Source: Pseudomonas guangdongensis
GTDB lineage: Bacteria > Pseudomonadota > Gammaproteobacteria > Pseudomonadales > Pseudomonadaceae
DNA length: 64,000 bases
Direction of reading: 5' to 3'
Assembly: GCF_900105885.1 (NCBI RefSeq)
Contig: NZ_LT629780.1
Span: 2,976,001-3,040,000 of the forward strand
Shown: positions 16,715 through 26,333 of the stretch, one piece after another
Layout of the letters: every line of letters begins with the position of its first letter
How positions within the stretch are numbered: the first letter of the stretch is position 1
Notes under the pieces: generated by a model
Told to the model about the DNA's origin: nothing
Database searches by the model: none
Seen by the model: the letters and a program-made list of their open reading frames with translations, nothing else
Program-made: the position numbers and the translations under genes

Positions 16715-19441
16715 TCAGCCCACTTCCTGCGCCTGTCCCGCCAGATTGCCCAATGCCTCCTCCACCCGGTTGCGCCCCTGGCTCTTGGCCTGGTACAGCG
16801 CCTGGTCGGCCAGCTTGATCAGGATTTCCGGGCTGTTGTCGTCCTCGGGCACCAGCAGGGCGACGCCCATGCTCACGGTGACCACGCCCAGCGGCGAATC
16901 GGCGTGGGCGATGGCCTGTGCCATGACTGCCGCACGGATGCTTTCGGCCAAGGCCAGAGCGCCGGCGGCGTCGAGGTCGCTGGCGATCACCGCGAACTCC
17001 TCGCCGCCGTAGCGGGCCGCCAGGTCGCCGGCGCGGCGGGTGCCGGCCTGCAGGGTGGCGGCCACCTTGCGCAGACAGTCGTCGCCGGCCAGATGGCCGT
17101 AGCGGTCGTTGTAGCGCTTGAAGAAGTCGATATCGAGCATGAGCAGCGCCAGCGGCTGGCGGGCACGGCGTGCGCGGCCCCACTCGCGGGCCAGGGTGGC
17201 GTCGAACACCCGGCGGTTGGCCAGCCCGGTCAGGCCGTCGGTGCTGGACAGGTGCAGCAGCTCGCGGTTGGCCCGCTCCAGCTCGGCGGTACGCGCCTCG
17301 ACCTGCTGGCGCAGTTCCTCGGTGTGTCGCTCCAGGCGGCGCGCCATCATCGCCAGGGCATCGCCGAGCATGCCCACCTCCAGCACCCGGCTGTCCACCG
17401 GCTTCTCGCCGCTCCAGTCGCCGTTGCCCAGGCGCAGCGCCCAGCGGCTCAGGGTGCCGAGCGGCTGGGCGATCCAGTTGCTGAGCAGCACGGCGCCCAG
17501 CAGGCTGAGCAGCAGGACGGCCAGGGCGACCAGGGTGACGTTGCGCAACAGGCCGCTGGTCGGGGCGATGAACTGGCGCTGCGGCAGGGCCACGCCGATG
17601 GTCAGCGTCGGGCCATCGGGCAGCGCGTAGCTGCCCCAGTCGACCAGATAGCGCTCGCCGTCCAGCTCGCGGAAGGTGCGCCCCTCGGTACTGCCCTGCT
17701 CGGCGATGGCCTGGCCGCTGGTGCGCACCAGCGGGTTGTCGCTGGCGCTGGCCTTGATGCGGATGCTGCGGGTACCACGCAGCAGGTATACCGGCTCGCG
17801 GCTGGAGGTGGCGAGCAGATCGCCGTTGGCCTCGGCGAGGAAGGCCACGCCGCCGGTGTGCCGGGTGATGTCGGCGAGCAGCTGGCTGAGCTGCAGCAGG
17901 GCGACGTCGGCGGTCAGCACACCGAGAAATTCGCCGCTGCGGCCGTACAGCGGCGCGGCCATGCCGATGCCCATGGCATCGTAGGCGCCCGACTCGTCGT
18001 CGATGGCGTAACGGTACGCCGGGTACCAGACCATGCTGCCCGAGGCCCGCGCGGCGCGGAACCAGGGCCGGAGGCGCGCATCGAAATGGGCGTTGCCGCG
18101 GGAAATCAGGCTGCCACGACGGTTGGCGTCGTCGACCCGATAGAGCAGCATCGCCCGACCGTCGCCCTGGCGGGCCTGGAGCATGCGCAGGGCGCGGTCC
18201 TCGCCGCGCGGCGGACGGCTGGCGGCGTGGTACTCGCCCTCGGCGGTGCCCAGGGAGAGGAAGGTCAGCAGCGACTGCTGGCGCAGCTGGAGGAGGAAAT
18301 TGCCGACCAGCGCCTCGGGCTGGGCGACATCCAGCAGGCCGAGGCGCGCCTGCTCGGCATTGAAGCTGAGCACCCGGCGCGGTACCTCGAAGAATTCGGC
18401 GACCTTGTCGTGGACGCGCAGGCCGATCTCGCTGGCCAGCTGCTTCTGGAACTGCTCGGCGGCGGACAGCGCCGCCTGGTAGGACAGCCAGCCCTGCACG
18501 GCGATGATCGGCAGCAGGAGCATCAGCAGGCGTCGGCTGAGGAAACCGCGCAACGGCACCTTGCGCATGCTCTCCGACCACTGCGGGCCGCGCGCCGGGC
18601 GACCGTCGAACAGCACCAGCGCCAGCAAGCCGAGGGTCAGCAGCGCGCCGCCGCCGCGCAGCCACAGCGCGCGCTGCGGCGGATAGCCCTGGGCGCGTTT
18701 GAGCTGCGCGGCAATCATCCAGCGGCCGTCGGGCAGAACGATCTCGCGTTGCAGGTCGGCCTCGTGGAACAGCTCGGGATCGCCGAAGAACACCTCGCCG
18801 CGCTCGCCCAGCCCCTCGCGCCCGCGCAGGGCCAGCGCGAAAGGCAGCTCGGGATCGTACAGGCCGCTGTCTTCCAGCAGCCCCTGCAGGTCGATCACCG
18901 TGGAAATCAGTCCGAGCAGTTCGCCGCTGCGCGGATCGGCGCCGCCGGCGAAGAACGGCGTGCGCACGATCACTCCGAGCCGGCCGCTCTGCAGCAGCGG
19001 TAAAGGCCCGGCGAGGCTGTTGCCACGCCGGGCGACGGCGCGGCGCACGCCTTCCATCATCTCCGGGCGCAGGCCGAAATCCATGCCCAGCACCGCCTCG
19101 TTGCCGGCCAGCGGATTGACGTGGACGATGCGCAGGCCGCGCGAGATGGCGATGTTGACCAGCCGGCGATGGCGGTCGAGCAGCGGTTCGGTGAGCGCGC
19201 GCAGTTCCTCTTCCGGCAACTGCGGGTCGGCGGCCAGGCGCGCGGCCAGCGGATCGGCCAGGGGCATCAGCGCACCCAGGGTCTGCTCCAGTTCGGCGCT
19301 CAGGCGCTGCAGCTGGCCGGCGGCCTGCTGGTGGCGCAGCGACTCCTGACGCTGGCGGTCTATCAGTTCGGCGACGAGAGTGACCAGCAGCCCGAGCAGC
19401 AGCACGCCGATGACGTTCCCGAGGGCTTTGCGGCGTTTCAT
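16715..19441 (-). CDS. Membrane-bound diguanylate cyclase with two sensor regions
   Basis: This 908-residue protein makes cyclic di-GMP from two GTP. The start at 19441 (MKRRKALGN) places a membrane helix at residues 8-28. A periplasmic sensor region follows to about 270, then membrane helices near 275-295 and 325-345, then a second Cache-like sensor region to about 615. A helix and HAMP linker precede the GGDEF domain. The active-site motif is GGEEF at 812-816. An RxxD inhibitory site (RAGD, 803-806) is spaced correctly, so product inhibition is likely. There is no EAL domain. It stands alone on the minus strand. Confidence 0.9.
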   Translation of the reverse strand: MKRRKALGNVIGVLLLGLLVTLVAELIDRQRQESLRHQQAAGQLQRLSAELEQTLGALMPLADPLAARLAADPQLPEEELRALTEPLLDRHRRLVNIAISRGLRIVHVNPLAGNEAVLGMDFGLRPEMMEGVRRAVARRGNSLAGPLPLLQSGRLGVIVRTPFFAGGADPRSGELLGLISTVIDLQGLLEDSGLYDPELPFALALRGREGLGERGEVFFGDPELFHEADLQREIVLPDGRWMIAAQLKRAQGYPPQRALWLRGGGALLTLGLLALVLFDGRPARGPQWSESMRKVPLRGFLSRRLLMLLLPIIAVQGWLSYQAALSAAEQFQKQLASEIGLRVHDKVAEFFEVPRRVLSFNAEQARLGLLDVAQPEALVGNFLLQLRQQSLLTFLSLGTAEGEYHAASRPPRGEDRALRMLQARQGDGRAMLLYRVDDANRRGSLISRGNAHFDARLRPWFRAARASGSMVWYPAYRYAIDDESGAYDAMGIGMAAPLYGRSGEFLGVLTADVALLQLSQLLADITRHTGGVAFLAEANGDLLATSSREPVYLLRGTRSIRIKASASDNPLVRTSGQAIAEQGSTEGRTFRELDGERYLVDWGSYALPDGPTLTIGVALPQRQFIAPTSGLLRNVTLVALAVLLLSLLGAVLLSNWIAQPLGTLSRWALRLGNGDWSGEKPVDSRVLEVGMLGDALAMMARRLERHTEELRQQVEARTAELERANRELLHLSSTDGLTGLANRRVFDATLAREWGRARRARQPLALLMLDIDFFKRYNDRYGHLAGDDCLRKVAATLQAGTRRAGDLAARYGGEEFAVIASDLDAAGALALAESIRAAVMAQAIAHADSPLGVVTVSMGVALLVPEDDNSPEILIKLADQALYQAKSQGRNRVEEALGNLAGQAQEVG

Positions 19442-19690
19442 CGCTACTCCATTGATCTGGACGGGGCTTGCCGATCCGGGGCAAGACGGCCGGAATGCGC
19501 CGCGCGGAATGGCGCCGGGAGCGCGATGCGGCGCGGATGCCGGCTCGATGACGATGCTAATCGTCCGGCCGCATTCTGCAAAGCGCGCCATGCGCGGCGC
19601 GGTGACTCGGCCAGCGGCATCACGGTCACGCCGACCTGCGGGGCGTGGCCGCCGCCGAGGATCGCCCCGCGCAACGCGGGGGCGCCACCA

Positions 19691-20431
19691 TCAGAGCGCC
19701 ACGGCCAGCACCACCAGCACCGCGCATTCGAGCAGTTCCAGCAGCGCTCCGGCAGTATCCCCGGTGGTGCCGCCGAGGCGCCGCAGCATGGCGCGCCGGC
19801 ACAGCACGAACACCGCCAGCGCGCTGCCCAGCGCCAGCAGTCCGGCCCAGCCGCCGGCCAGGCAACCCAGCGCCACCGCCAGCAACACCCACCAGCCGGT
19901 ACGCTGCGGCACGGCGGCAGCCATGGCGCTGCCCAGCCCGTTGGCGCGCACATAGGGGGTGCCGAGCAGCAGCATCAGCAGCGCGCTGCGCCCCAGCAGC
20001 GGCGCCAGCAGCAGCACCGCCCACTGCCCGGCCGCCAGCAGCGCCCAGAGCGCGGTGAACTTGAGCAGCAGCAGCGCCACCAGCGCCAGCACCGCCATCG
20101 GCCCGCAGCTGGGGTCCTTCATGATCGCCAGGGTGCGCTGGCGATCCCCGTAGCCACCGACCCAGGCATCGGCGCTGTCGGCCAGCCCGTCCAGGTGCAG
20201 CCCGCCGCTGGCCAGCAGCCACAGGGCCAGCAGTAGCGCCGCGGCCAGCGGCGCGAACACGCCCTGCAGCAGCGCGGCGGCGAGCAGCAGCACGAGACCG
20301 AGCAGCAGGCCGACCAGCGGATAGCAGAGCAGCGACCGGCCGAGCTGGCGGGGTTCGGGCATGCCGGGCAGGCGCACCGGCAGGCGGGTGAGAAACTGCA
20401 GGGCGATCAGCAGGGGCAGCACGGCGTTCAC
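19691..20431 (-). CDS. cobS: Adenosylcobinamide-GDP ribazoletransferase
   Basis: CobS joins adenosylcobinamide-GDP to alpha-ribazole in the last steps of cobalamin synthesis at the inner membrane. The GTG at 20431 gives 246 residues, the usual length, beginning with the conserved LIALQFLTRLPV. The GLHLDGLADSADAW motif, with its metal-binding aspartates, and the MKDPSCGPMAV segment are diagnostic. Several hydrophobic helices follow. No other cob genes are in this window; the next gene on the strand is tpm. An upstream in-frame region is excluded because it overlaps the tpm end and lacks family sequence. Confidence 0.93.
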   Translation of the reverse strand: MNAVLPLLIALQFLTRLPVRLPGMPEPRQLGRSLLCYPLVGLLLGLVLLLAAALLQGVFAPLAAALLLALWLLASGGLHLDGLADSADAWVGGYGDRQRTLAIMKDPSCGPMAVLALVALLLLKFTALWALLAAGQWAVLLLAPLLGRSALLMLLLGTPYVRANGLGSAMAAAVPQRTGWWVLLAVALGCLAGGWAGLLALGSALAVFVLCRRAMLRRLGGTTGDTAGALLELLECAVLVVLAVAL

Positions 20432-20468
20432 GCGGGACTCCAGGGCTCGAAGCAGGACAGCGGCGGGT

Positions 20469-21128
20469 TCATCCGCGGCGGCGCAGGCGGTAGACACGCT
20501 CTTCGAGACGCGACAGACCGCGCTCGATGAACCGCCAGTTGCCCTCCAGCGCGTCGCTGCAGAGCAGCAGCTCCAGCTCCCAGCCCTCGCCGTAGAGCGC
20601 ACGCACCTCGGCATCGTCGACCGCGAAGGGCGGCCCGCTCATCTGCTCCTGCGGGTAGTCGAGGGTAACCAGCATGCCGACCGCGCCGGCCGGCAGCAGG
20701 CGCTGCAGCTGGGCGACGTAGCGGCGGCGCATCTCCGCTGGCAGGGCGATCAGCGCGGCGCGGTCGTAGAAGGCCGTGCAGCCGGCGGTCTGCGCCGGCT
20801 CGACGGCGAAGAAATCGCCCTGCAGCACGGCGATCCCCGCGTCCTCATGGCGTTGTAGCGCGCCGTCGGCGCGCACGGCGGGAGACAGCCCCTGCTCGGC
20901 GAAGAAGTCCGTCACCGCCTTCGCCGCCAACTCGATGCCCAGCACCCGCTGTCCCTGGGCGGCCAGCCAGGGCATGTCGAGGCTCTTGCCGCACAGCGGC
21001 ACCAGCACCTCGCTGCCCGCCGGCACCGCCAGCTGCGCCCAGCAGGCCTGCAGGTGAGGATTGACTTCCTTGAGGTGGAAGCCGATTTCGTTGCGCGCCC
21101 AGCGCGCCTGCCAGAACTCCTCGTGCAT
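20469..21128 (-). CDS. tpm: Thiopurine S-methyltransferase
   Basis: This 219-residue SAM-dependent methyltransferase acts on thiopurines and, in pseudomonads, on selenium and tellurium oxyanions. It starts with the family N-terminus (FWQARWARNEIGFHL) and has the motif VLVPLCGKSLDMPWLA that forms part of the SAM site, followed by GIELAAKAV. A GGGAG ribosome site precedes the ATG. It lies 37 bp upstream of cobS on the same strand and is divergent from the DODA dioxygenase gene. Confidence 0.93.
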   Translation of the reverse strand: MHEEFWQARWARNEIGFHLKEVNPHLQACWAQLAVPAGSEVLVPLCGKSLDMPWLAAQGQRVLGIELAAKAVTDFFAEQGLSPAVRADGALQRHEDAGIAVLQGDFFAVEPAQTAGCTAFYDRAALIALPAEMRRRYVAQLQRLLPAGAVGMLVTLDYPQEQMSGPPFAVDDAEVRALYGEGWELELLLCSDALEGNWRFIERGLSRLEERVYRLRRRG

Positions 21129-21240
21129 CTGCGTCTCCCTGTCCGATAGCGGTATTCGATGCGATTGGTCGAAAACTTATGCTGGATTTCGATCATTCGG
21201 CTGCCGAAGATAGCAACATCGCTCCCCGGAGGCACTTGCC

Positions 21241-22008
21241 ATGTTACCCAGCCTGTTCATTTCCCACGGCTCGCCGATGGTCGCCCTGCACAGCGGCGAC
21301 ACCGGCCGCGCGCTGGCCCGCCTGGCCGGCGAGCTGCCGCGGCCGAAGGCGATCCTGGTGGTCTCCGCGCACTGGGAAAGCGCCGACCTGCGCATCACCT
21401 CGGCACCGCGCCAGGAGGCCTGGCACGACTTCTACGGCTTCCCGCCGGCGCTCTACGCGCTGGACTACGAGCCGCCCGGCGCCCCCGCGCTGGCCCTGGA
21501 GATCCTCGAACGCCTGGAGGACGACGGCCTGGTCGTGCATCTCGATCCGCAACGCCCCCTCGACCACGGCGCCTGGGTGCCGCTGCGCCTGATGTACCCC
21601 GAGGCGGACATCCCGGTGCTGCAGCTGTCGCTGCCCAGCCAGCACGGCCCGGCGCTGCAGACCCGCCTCGGCCGCCTGCTCGGCGAGCTGCGCGGCCAGG
21701 GCGTGCTGCTGATCGGCTCGGGCAGCATCACCCACAACCTCGGCGAGCTGGACTGGCACGCCGGCCCGGAGATGGTCGAGCCCTGGGCGCGCGAGTTCCG
21801 CGACTGGCTGGTGGCGCGCCTGGCCGCCGACGACGAGGCCGCCCTGCACGACTACCGCCGCCAGGCGCCCTGGGCGGTGCGCAGCCATCCCAGCGACGAG
21901 CACCTGCTGCCGCTGTTCTTCGCCCGCGGCGCCGGCGGCGCCTTTGCCGTCGAGTACGCCGGCTTCAGCAAGGCCACCATCGCCATGGATATCTACCGCT
22001 TCGGCTGA
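21241..22008 (+). CDS. DODA-type aromatic ring-opening dioxygenase (YgiD-like)
   Basis: This 255-residue protein belongs to the class III extradiol (LigB-like) dioxygenases related to DOPA 4,5-dioxygenase. The metal-binding histidines are visible in LFISHGSPM (His9), in the SAHWE motif and in the GSGSITHNLGE segment. E. coli YgiD opens the L-DOPA ring in vitro, but the natural substrate is uncertain. GGAGG precedes the ATG. The gene is divergent from tpm and is followed by an intrinsic terminator. Confidence 0.9.
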   Translation: MLPSLFISHGSPMVALHSGDTGRALARLAGELPRPKAILVVSAHWESADLRITSAPRQEAWHDFYGFPPALYALDYEPPGAPALALEILERLEDDGLVVHLDPQRPLDHGAWVPLRLMYPEADIPVLQLSLPSQHGPALQTRLGRLLGELRGQGVLLIGSGSITHNLGELDWHAGPEMVEPWAREFRDWLVARLAADDEAALHDYRRQAPWAVRSHPSDEHLLPLFFARGAGGAFAVEYAGFSKATIAMDIYRFG

Positions 22009-22047
22009 GTACCCGGCCCGGCCGGCGTTTCTTCCGGCCGCAAACGC

Positions 22048-22074
22048 GAACGCCCCGAGCGAGTCGGGGCGTTC
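22048..22074. terminator. Intrinsic terminator between convergent genes
   Basis: A perfect 11-bp stem GAACGCCCCGA/TCGGGGCGTTC with a 5-base loop lies between the dioxygenase and deaD, which converge here. Confidence 0.75.
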
Positions 22075-22102
22075 GTTGCAAGCCGGGGCCGATCCGCGCG
22101 GA

Positions 22103-23785
22103 TCAGTCCTCGTGGTAGCGGCGCAGGCGCAGGGCCTTGCCGGCCACACGGGTCTCCTTCAGGCGACCGAGCAGACGCTCCAGACCTTCCTCGGGCAGCT
22201 CGACCAGACTGAAGGTCTCGCGCACCTGGATGCGGCCGATGGCTTCGCGAACCAGCTTGCCTTCGTTGATGATCGCACCGAGCAGGTTCTTGGCGGCGAC
22301 GCCGTCGCGCTTGCCCAGGGCGGTGCGGCAGCGCACGCGGCCTTCGGCCAGCGGCTCCATCGGACGTCGCGGACGGGCTTCGCCGGTACGCTCGCCGCTG
22401 CGCTCGCCACGCTCGGTGGCCGGACGCTCGCGGCTCGCCGCCGGGGTCAGCGGCTGCTCGCGGCGCACGCTTTCCAGGTCCAGCGCCTGGCCCTGGGTCA
22501 GCTTGGCCAGCAGGGCCGCGGCCAGTTGCTCCGGGGTGCATTCCAGACGACGGCACAGCTCGACACCGATCTGCCCGCGGGCCGCTTCGGCACCTTCGAG
22601 CAGCGGCTTGAGGCCGTTGGCCAGACGGGTGAGACGCGCCTCCAGCACGGTTTCGGCGTCCGGCAGCTTGATCTCGGCGACCTTCTGGTTGGTCACGCGC
22701 TCGATCACCTGCAGCATGCGGCGCTCGCGCGGGGTGACCAGCAGCAGCGCACGGCCTTCGCGACCGGCGCGGCCGGTACGGCCGATGCGGTGCACGTAGG
22801 ACTCCGGATCGTAGGGCATGTCGATGTTCAGCACATGGGTGATGCGCGGTACGTCGAGGCCACGGGCAGCCACGTCGGTGGCGATCACGATGTCCAGGGT
22901 GCCGTCCTTGAGCGCCTCGACCACGCGCTCGCGCTGGGCCTGGGCGATGTCGCCGTTCAGCGCGGCGGCGCGGTAGCCGTTGCGCTCGAGCATCTCGGCG
23001 ATGTCCAGGGTGGCCTGCTTGGTGCGCACGAAGCCGATCAGCGCGTCGAACTGCTCGACTTCCAGCAGACGCAGCACGGCGGCCTGCTTCTGGTCGGCAT
23101 GCACCATCAGGTGGGCCTGCTCGATGCGCTCGACGGTCTGGGTCTTGCTGGCGATCTTGACGTGCTTGGGCGACTTCAGGTTGCGCTCGGCGATGGTGCG
23201 GATCGACGCCGGCAGGGTCGCCGAGAACAGCACGGTCTGGCGGCTTTCCGGCAGGGCCTGGAAGATCGCCTCGATGTCTTCCATGAAGCCGAGCTTGAGC
23301 ATCTCGTCGGCTTCGTCGAGGACCAGGCGCTGCACGCTGTTCAGCAGGTTCTCGTCACGACGCAGGTGGTCGCACAGGCGACCCGGGGTGGCCACCACCA
23401 CCTGGGCGCCCTGGCGCAGGGCCTTGAGCTGCGGGCCCATCGGCGCGCCGCCGTACACGGCGACCACCTTCACCCCACCCATGTCGCTGGAGTAGCGCTC
23501 GAAGGCGGCGGCGACCTGCAGGGCCAGCTCGCGGGTGGGGGTGAGGATCAGCACCTGCGGCTCGCGGCGCGCCGGGTCGAGCAGCGACAGCAGCGGCAGG
23601 GCGAAGGCGGCGGTCTTGCCGGTGCCGGTCTGCGCCTGGCCGATCATGTCGTGGCCGGCGAGGATCACCGGAATCGACTGCGACTGGATGGCCGACGGCT
23701 CTTCGTAGCCGACCGCAGTGATCGCGGACAGTACGGCCGGATGGAGATTGAGCGCGGCGAAGCCGCCAACGATGGATTCGGTCAT
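22103..23785 (-). CDS. deaD: DEAD-box RNA helicase
   Basis: This 560-residue ATP-dependent RNA helicase unwinds RNA during ribosome assembly and RNA decay, especially in the cold. Motifs in order are the Q motif (GYEEPSAIQSQSIP), Walker A (AQTGTGKT), DEAD (VLDEADEML), SAT, and HRIGRTGRAGR. After the helicase core, residues 400-560 hold a dimerisation segment, an arginine-rich linker and a C-terminal DbpA-type RNA-binding domain (GRVRCRTALGKRDGV). A leader of up to 280 bases lies upstream without another gene, which fits the long regulated leaders of deaD-type genes. Confidence 0.93.
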   Translation of the reverse strand: MTESIVGGFAALNLHPAVLSAITAVGYEEPSAIQSQSIPVILAGHDMIGQAQTGTGKTAAFALPLLSLLDPARREPQVLILTPTRELALQVAAAFERYSSDMGGVKVVAVYGGAPMGPQLKALRQGAQVVVATPGRLCDHLRRDENLLNSVQRLVLDEADEMLKLGFMEDIEAIFQALPESRQTVLFSATLPASIRTIAERNLKSPKHVKIASKTQTVERIEQAHLMVHADQKQAAVLRLLEVEQFDALIGFVRTKQATLDIAEMLERNGYRAAALNGDIAQAQRERVVEALKDGTLDIVIATDVAARGLDVPRITHVLNIDMPYDPESYVHRIGRTGRAGREGRALLLVTPRERRMLQVIERVTNQKVAEIKLPDAETVLEARLTRLANGLKPLLEGAEAARGQIGVELCRRLECTPEQLAAALLAKLTQGQALDLESVRREQPLTPAASRERPATERGERSGERTGEARPRRPMEPLAEGRVRCRTALGKRDGVAAKNLLGAIINEGKLVREAIGRIQVRETFSLVELPEEGLERLLGRLKETRVAGKALRLRRYHED

Positions 23786-24066
23786 GGGTATTTGCCTCGT
23801 GTAATCCGCAAAGACCCATGGCCAGCGCTGCGCCAGCCAAAAGCAAGACCCGTAGGGTCACCCTGGCAGCCTGGTCGGCGGGGATTTGCGAAATCGCGTG
23901 AAAAGGATAGTTCGACAAGAGGTGTCCGTCGGGACGGACGCACGGCGGAAGCTGGCGCTTCCTGAGGTGCTGGTTTGGCACGGGACACATCAAAGCGGCG
24001 CACATCATAACGCAAGATACGTGCCGAGTCGCGTCTTTTTCGCCGCAGCGCTGCGCGCGCCGGCCT

Positions 24067-24813
24067 TCAGCTGGCCGGGCGCAGGTGCGCTACATAGCCT
24101 TCCAGGCTGTAGCCCAGCCGGGTTTCCAGGCTGCGGGCGCGCTCGCGCAGCGCCGCCGGATTGAGGGTCTGGGCCTCGTCGGCCGGCACATAGAGGATCA
24201 CGTTGCCCTCGCAGACCGGGCACTCCCAGTAGCTGTGGCGGAACAGTCCGCGCAGCAGCGGCGCGCCCAGCGGCTTGCCGTCGGTAGCGCTCCACTGATT
24301 GATCACCAGCCAGCCGCCGGGGCGCAGCCGCGCGCGGCAGGCCTGCAGGAAGCCCCAGGCGATGTGCGCGGCGGCCGGCCCGGTGTCGGTGTAGAGATCG
24401 AGGAAGATCACGTCCGCCGGCGCGCACTCGGCCAGCTGGCTGCGCGCATCGCCGATGCGGATCTGCAGCCGCGGATCGTCGGCCAGCCCCATGAACTCGC
24501 GAGCCAGCGCCGGCACCGCCGGACGCAGCTCGACCGCCTCGGCCGCGCGCAGCGGCAGCCATTTCAGGCAGGCCATGGTCAGGCTGCCGCCGCCCAGGCC
24601 GAGAAACAGCGCCCGCTCGCAGCGCGCAGGAAGCAGCGCGCCGAGCAGCATAGCGCGGGTGTAGTCGTACTCCAGCCAGGCCGGATCGGGCCGGTAGCTG
24701 CAGCTCTGCTCGACCTCGTCGCCGAATTCGAGGAAGCGGTAGTCGCCGGCCTCCACCACGCGGATCACCCCGTGGTCGTCGTGTATTTCCGCCAGCTGGC
24801 GATAGTCGCCCAT
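24067..24813 (-). CDS. Spermidine-synthase-like methyltransferase-fold protein
   Basis: This 248-residue protein has the Rossmann fold of the polyamine synthase family, with GLGGGSLTMA as the nucleotide-binding loop, a following acidic residue in VELRPAV, and DVIFLDLYTD as the region that holds the catalytic aspartate in true synthases. The start at 24813 is chosen because GGAGGGG lies five bases upstream; an ATG nine codons earlier lacks such a site. It is likely a fused-family relative of unknown substrate rather than proven SpeE. It is divergent from the DAHP synthase gene. Confidence 0.8.
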   Translation of the reverse strand: MGDYRQLAEIHDDHGVIRVVEAGDYRFLEFGDEVEQSCSYRPDPAWLEYDYTRAMLLGALLPARCERALFLGLGGGSLTMACLKWLPLRAAEAVELRPAVPALAREFMGLADDPRLQIRIGDARSQLAECAPADVIFLDLYTDTGPAAAHIAWGFLQACRARLRPGGWLVINQWSATDGKPLGAPLLRGLFRHSYWECPVCEGNVILYVPADEAQTLNPAALRERARSLETRLGYSLEGYVAHLRPAS

Positions 24814-24953
24814 CTCACCCCTCCACAGAATCGGCGGCATCCTAGCAGACGCCCCGGACTCGATACACGGCCTCTATCGAGCCCATGCCAGCGCGGCCCG
24901 GACGCATCGGTTACCATGACGCCCATCCCCTATCCGTCACCGCGAGCCACCCG

Positions 24954-26300
24954 ATGAGCCAGCCCTGGAGCCCCGACAGCTGGAGAACCAAGCCGATCCA
25001 GCAACAACCCGACTACCCCGACGCCGAGCACCTCGCCCGGGTCGAGCAGACCCTGGCCGGCTATCCGCCGCTGGTGTTCGCCGGCGAGGCGCGCGAGCTG
25101 CGCCGCCAGTTCGCCGAAGTGACCCAGGGCCGCGCCTTCCTGCTGCAGGGCGGCGACTGCGCGGAGAGCTTCGCCGAGTTCTCCGCCGGCAAGATCCGCG
25201 ACACCTTCAAGGTGCTGCTGCAGATGGCCATCGTGATGACCTTCGCCGCCGGCTGCCCGGTGGTCAAGGTCGGGCGCATGGCCGGGCAGTTCGCCAAGCC
25301 GCGCTCCGCCGGCCACGAAACCCTCGACGGCGTGACCTTGCCGGCCTACCGCGGCGACATCGTCAACGGCATCGGCTTCGACGCCGCCAGCCGCGCCCCC
25401 GATCCGGAGCGCCTGCTGCAGGCCTACCACCAGTCCACCGCGACCCTCAACCTGCTGCGCGCCTTCGCCCAGGGCGGCTTCGCCGACCTGCACCAGGTCC
25501 ACCAGTGGAACCTCGACTTCATCGCCAACTCGGCGCTGGCCGAGAAGTACAGCCACCTGGCCGACCGCATCGACGAGACCCTGGCGTTCATGCGCGCCTG
25601 CGGCCTGGACAACGCGCCGCAGCTGCGCGAAACCAGTTTCTTCACCGCCCACGAGGCGCTGCTGCTCAACTACGAGCAGGCCTTCGTCCGCCAGGACAGC
25701 CTGACCGGCGGCTGGTACGACTGCTCGGCGCACATGCTGTGGATCGGCGACCGCACCCGCCAGGTCGACGGCGCCCACGTGGAGTTCCTGCGCGGCGTCG
25801 GCAACCCGGTCGGCGTCAAGGTCGGCCCGAGCATGGACACCGACCAGCTGCTGCGGCTGATCGACCTCCTCAACCCGGACAACGATCCCGGCCGCCTCAA
25901 CCTGATCGTGCGCATGGGCGCCGGCCAGGTCGGCGAGCACCTGCCGCGACTGATACGCGCCGTACAGGGCGAGGGCCGCCAGGTGCTGTGGAGCTGCGAT
26001 CCGATGCACGCCAACACCATCAAGGCCAGCAGCGGCTACAAGACCCGCGACTTCGCCTGCGTGCTGGAGGAGGTCAAGCGGTTCTTCCAGGTGCATCGCG
26101 CCGAGAACAGCCATGCCGGCGGCATCCACATCGAGATGACCGGGCAGAACGTCACCGAGTGCATCGGCGGCGCGCGACCGATCACCGAAGCCGGCCTGTC
26201 GGACCGCTACCACACCCACTGCGACCCGCGCCTCAACGCCGACCAGTCGCTGGAGCTGGCCTTCCTGATCGCCGAAACCCTCAAGCAGGCCCGTCAGTGA
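24954..26300 (+). CDS. Class II DAHP synthase
   Basis: This 448-residue enzyme condenses phosphoenolpyruvate and erythrose-4-phosphate into DAHP, the first step of the shikimate pathway. It belongs to the plant-like class II family. Diagnostic segments are [11 protein letters not shown] near residue 63, the metal- and PEP-binding region [12 protein letters not shown], and KVGPSMD. The late [15 protein letters not shown] segment carries metal-ligand residues. I use the ATG at 24954, where the family sequence starts, because the longer frame runs into the divergent promoter region. It stands alone, not in a phenazine cluster, so it serves general aromatic synthesis or an unidentified pathway. 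Confidence 0.93.
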   Translation: MSQPWSPDSWRTKPIQQQPDYPDAEHLARVEQTLAGYPPLVFAGEARELRRQFAEVTQGRAFLLQGGDCAESFAEFSAGKIRDTFKVLLQMAIVMTFAAGCPVVKVGRMAGQFAKPRSAGHETLDGVTLPAYRGDIVNGIGFDAASRAPDPERLLQAYHQSTATLNLLRAFAQGGFADLHQVHQWNLDFIANSALAEKYSHLADRIDETLAFMRACGLDNAPQLRETSFFTAHEALLLNYEQAFVRQDSLTGGWYDCSAHMLWIGDRTRQVDGAHVEFLRGVGNPVGVKVGPSMDTDQLLRLIDLLNPDNDPGRLNLIVRMGAGQVGEHLPRLIRAVQGEGRQVLWSCDPMHANTIKASSGYKTRDFACVLEEVKRFFQVHRAENSHAGGIHIEMTGQNVTECIGGARPITEAGLSDRYHTHCDPRLNADQSLELAFLIAETLKQARQ

Positions 26301-26333
26301 GCCCCGCCGCGCCGCCTGCCCGGCGGCGCGGAC

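Noticed and set aside
20432..20614. N-terminal extension of CobS
   Set aside because: The extension overlaps the end of tpm in another frame and has no family similarity; the GTG at 20431 gives the conserved N-terminus.
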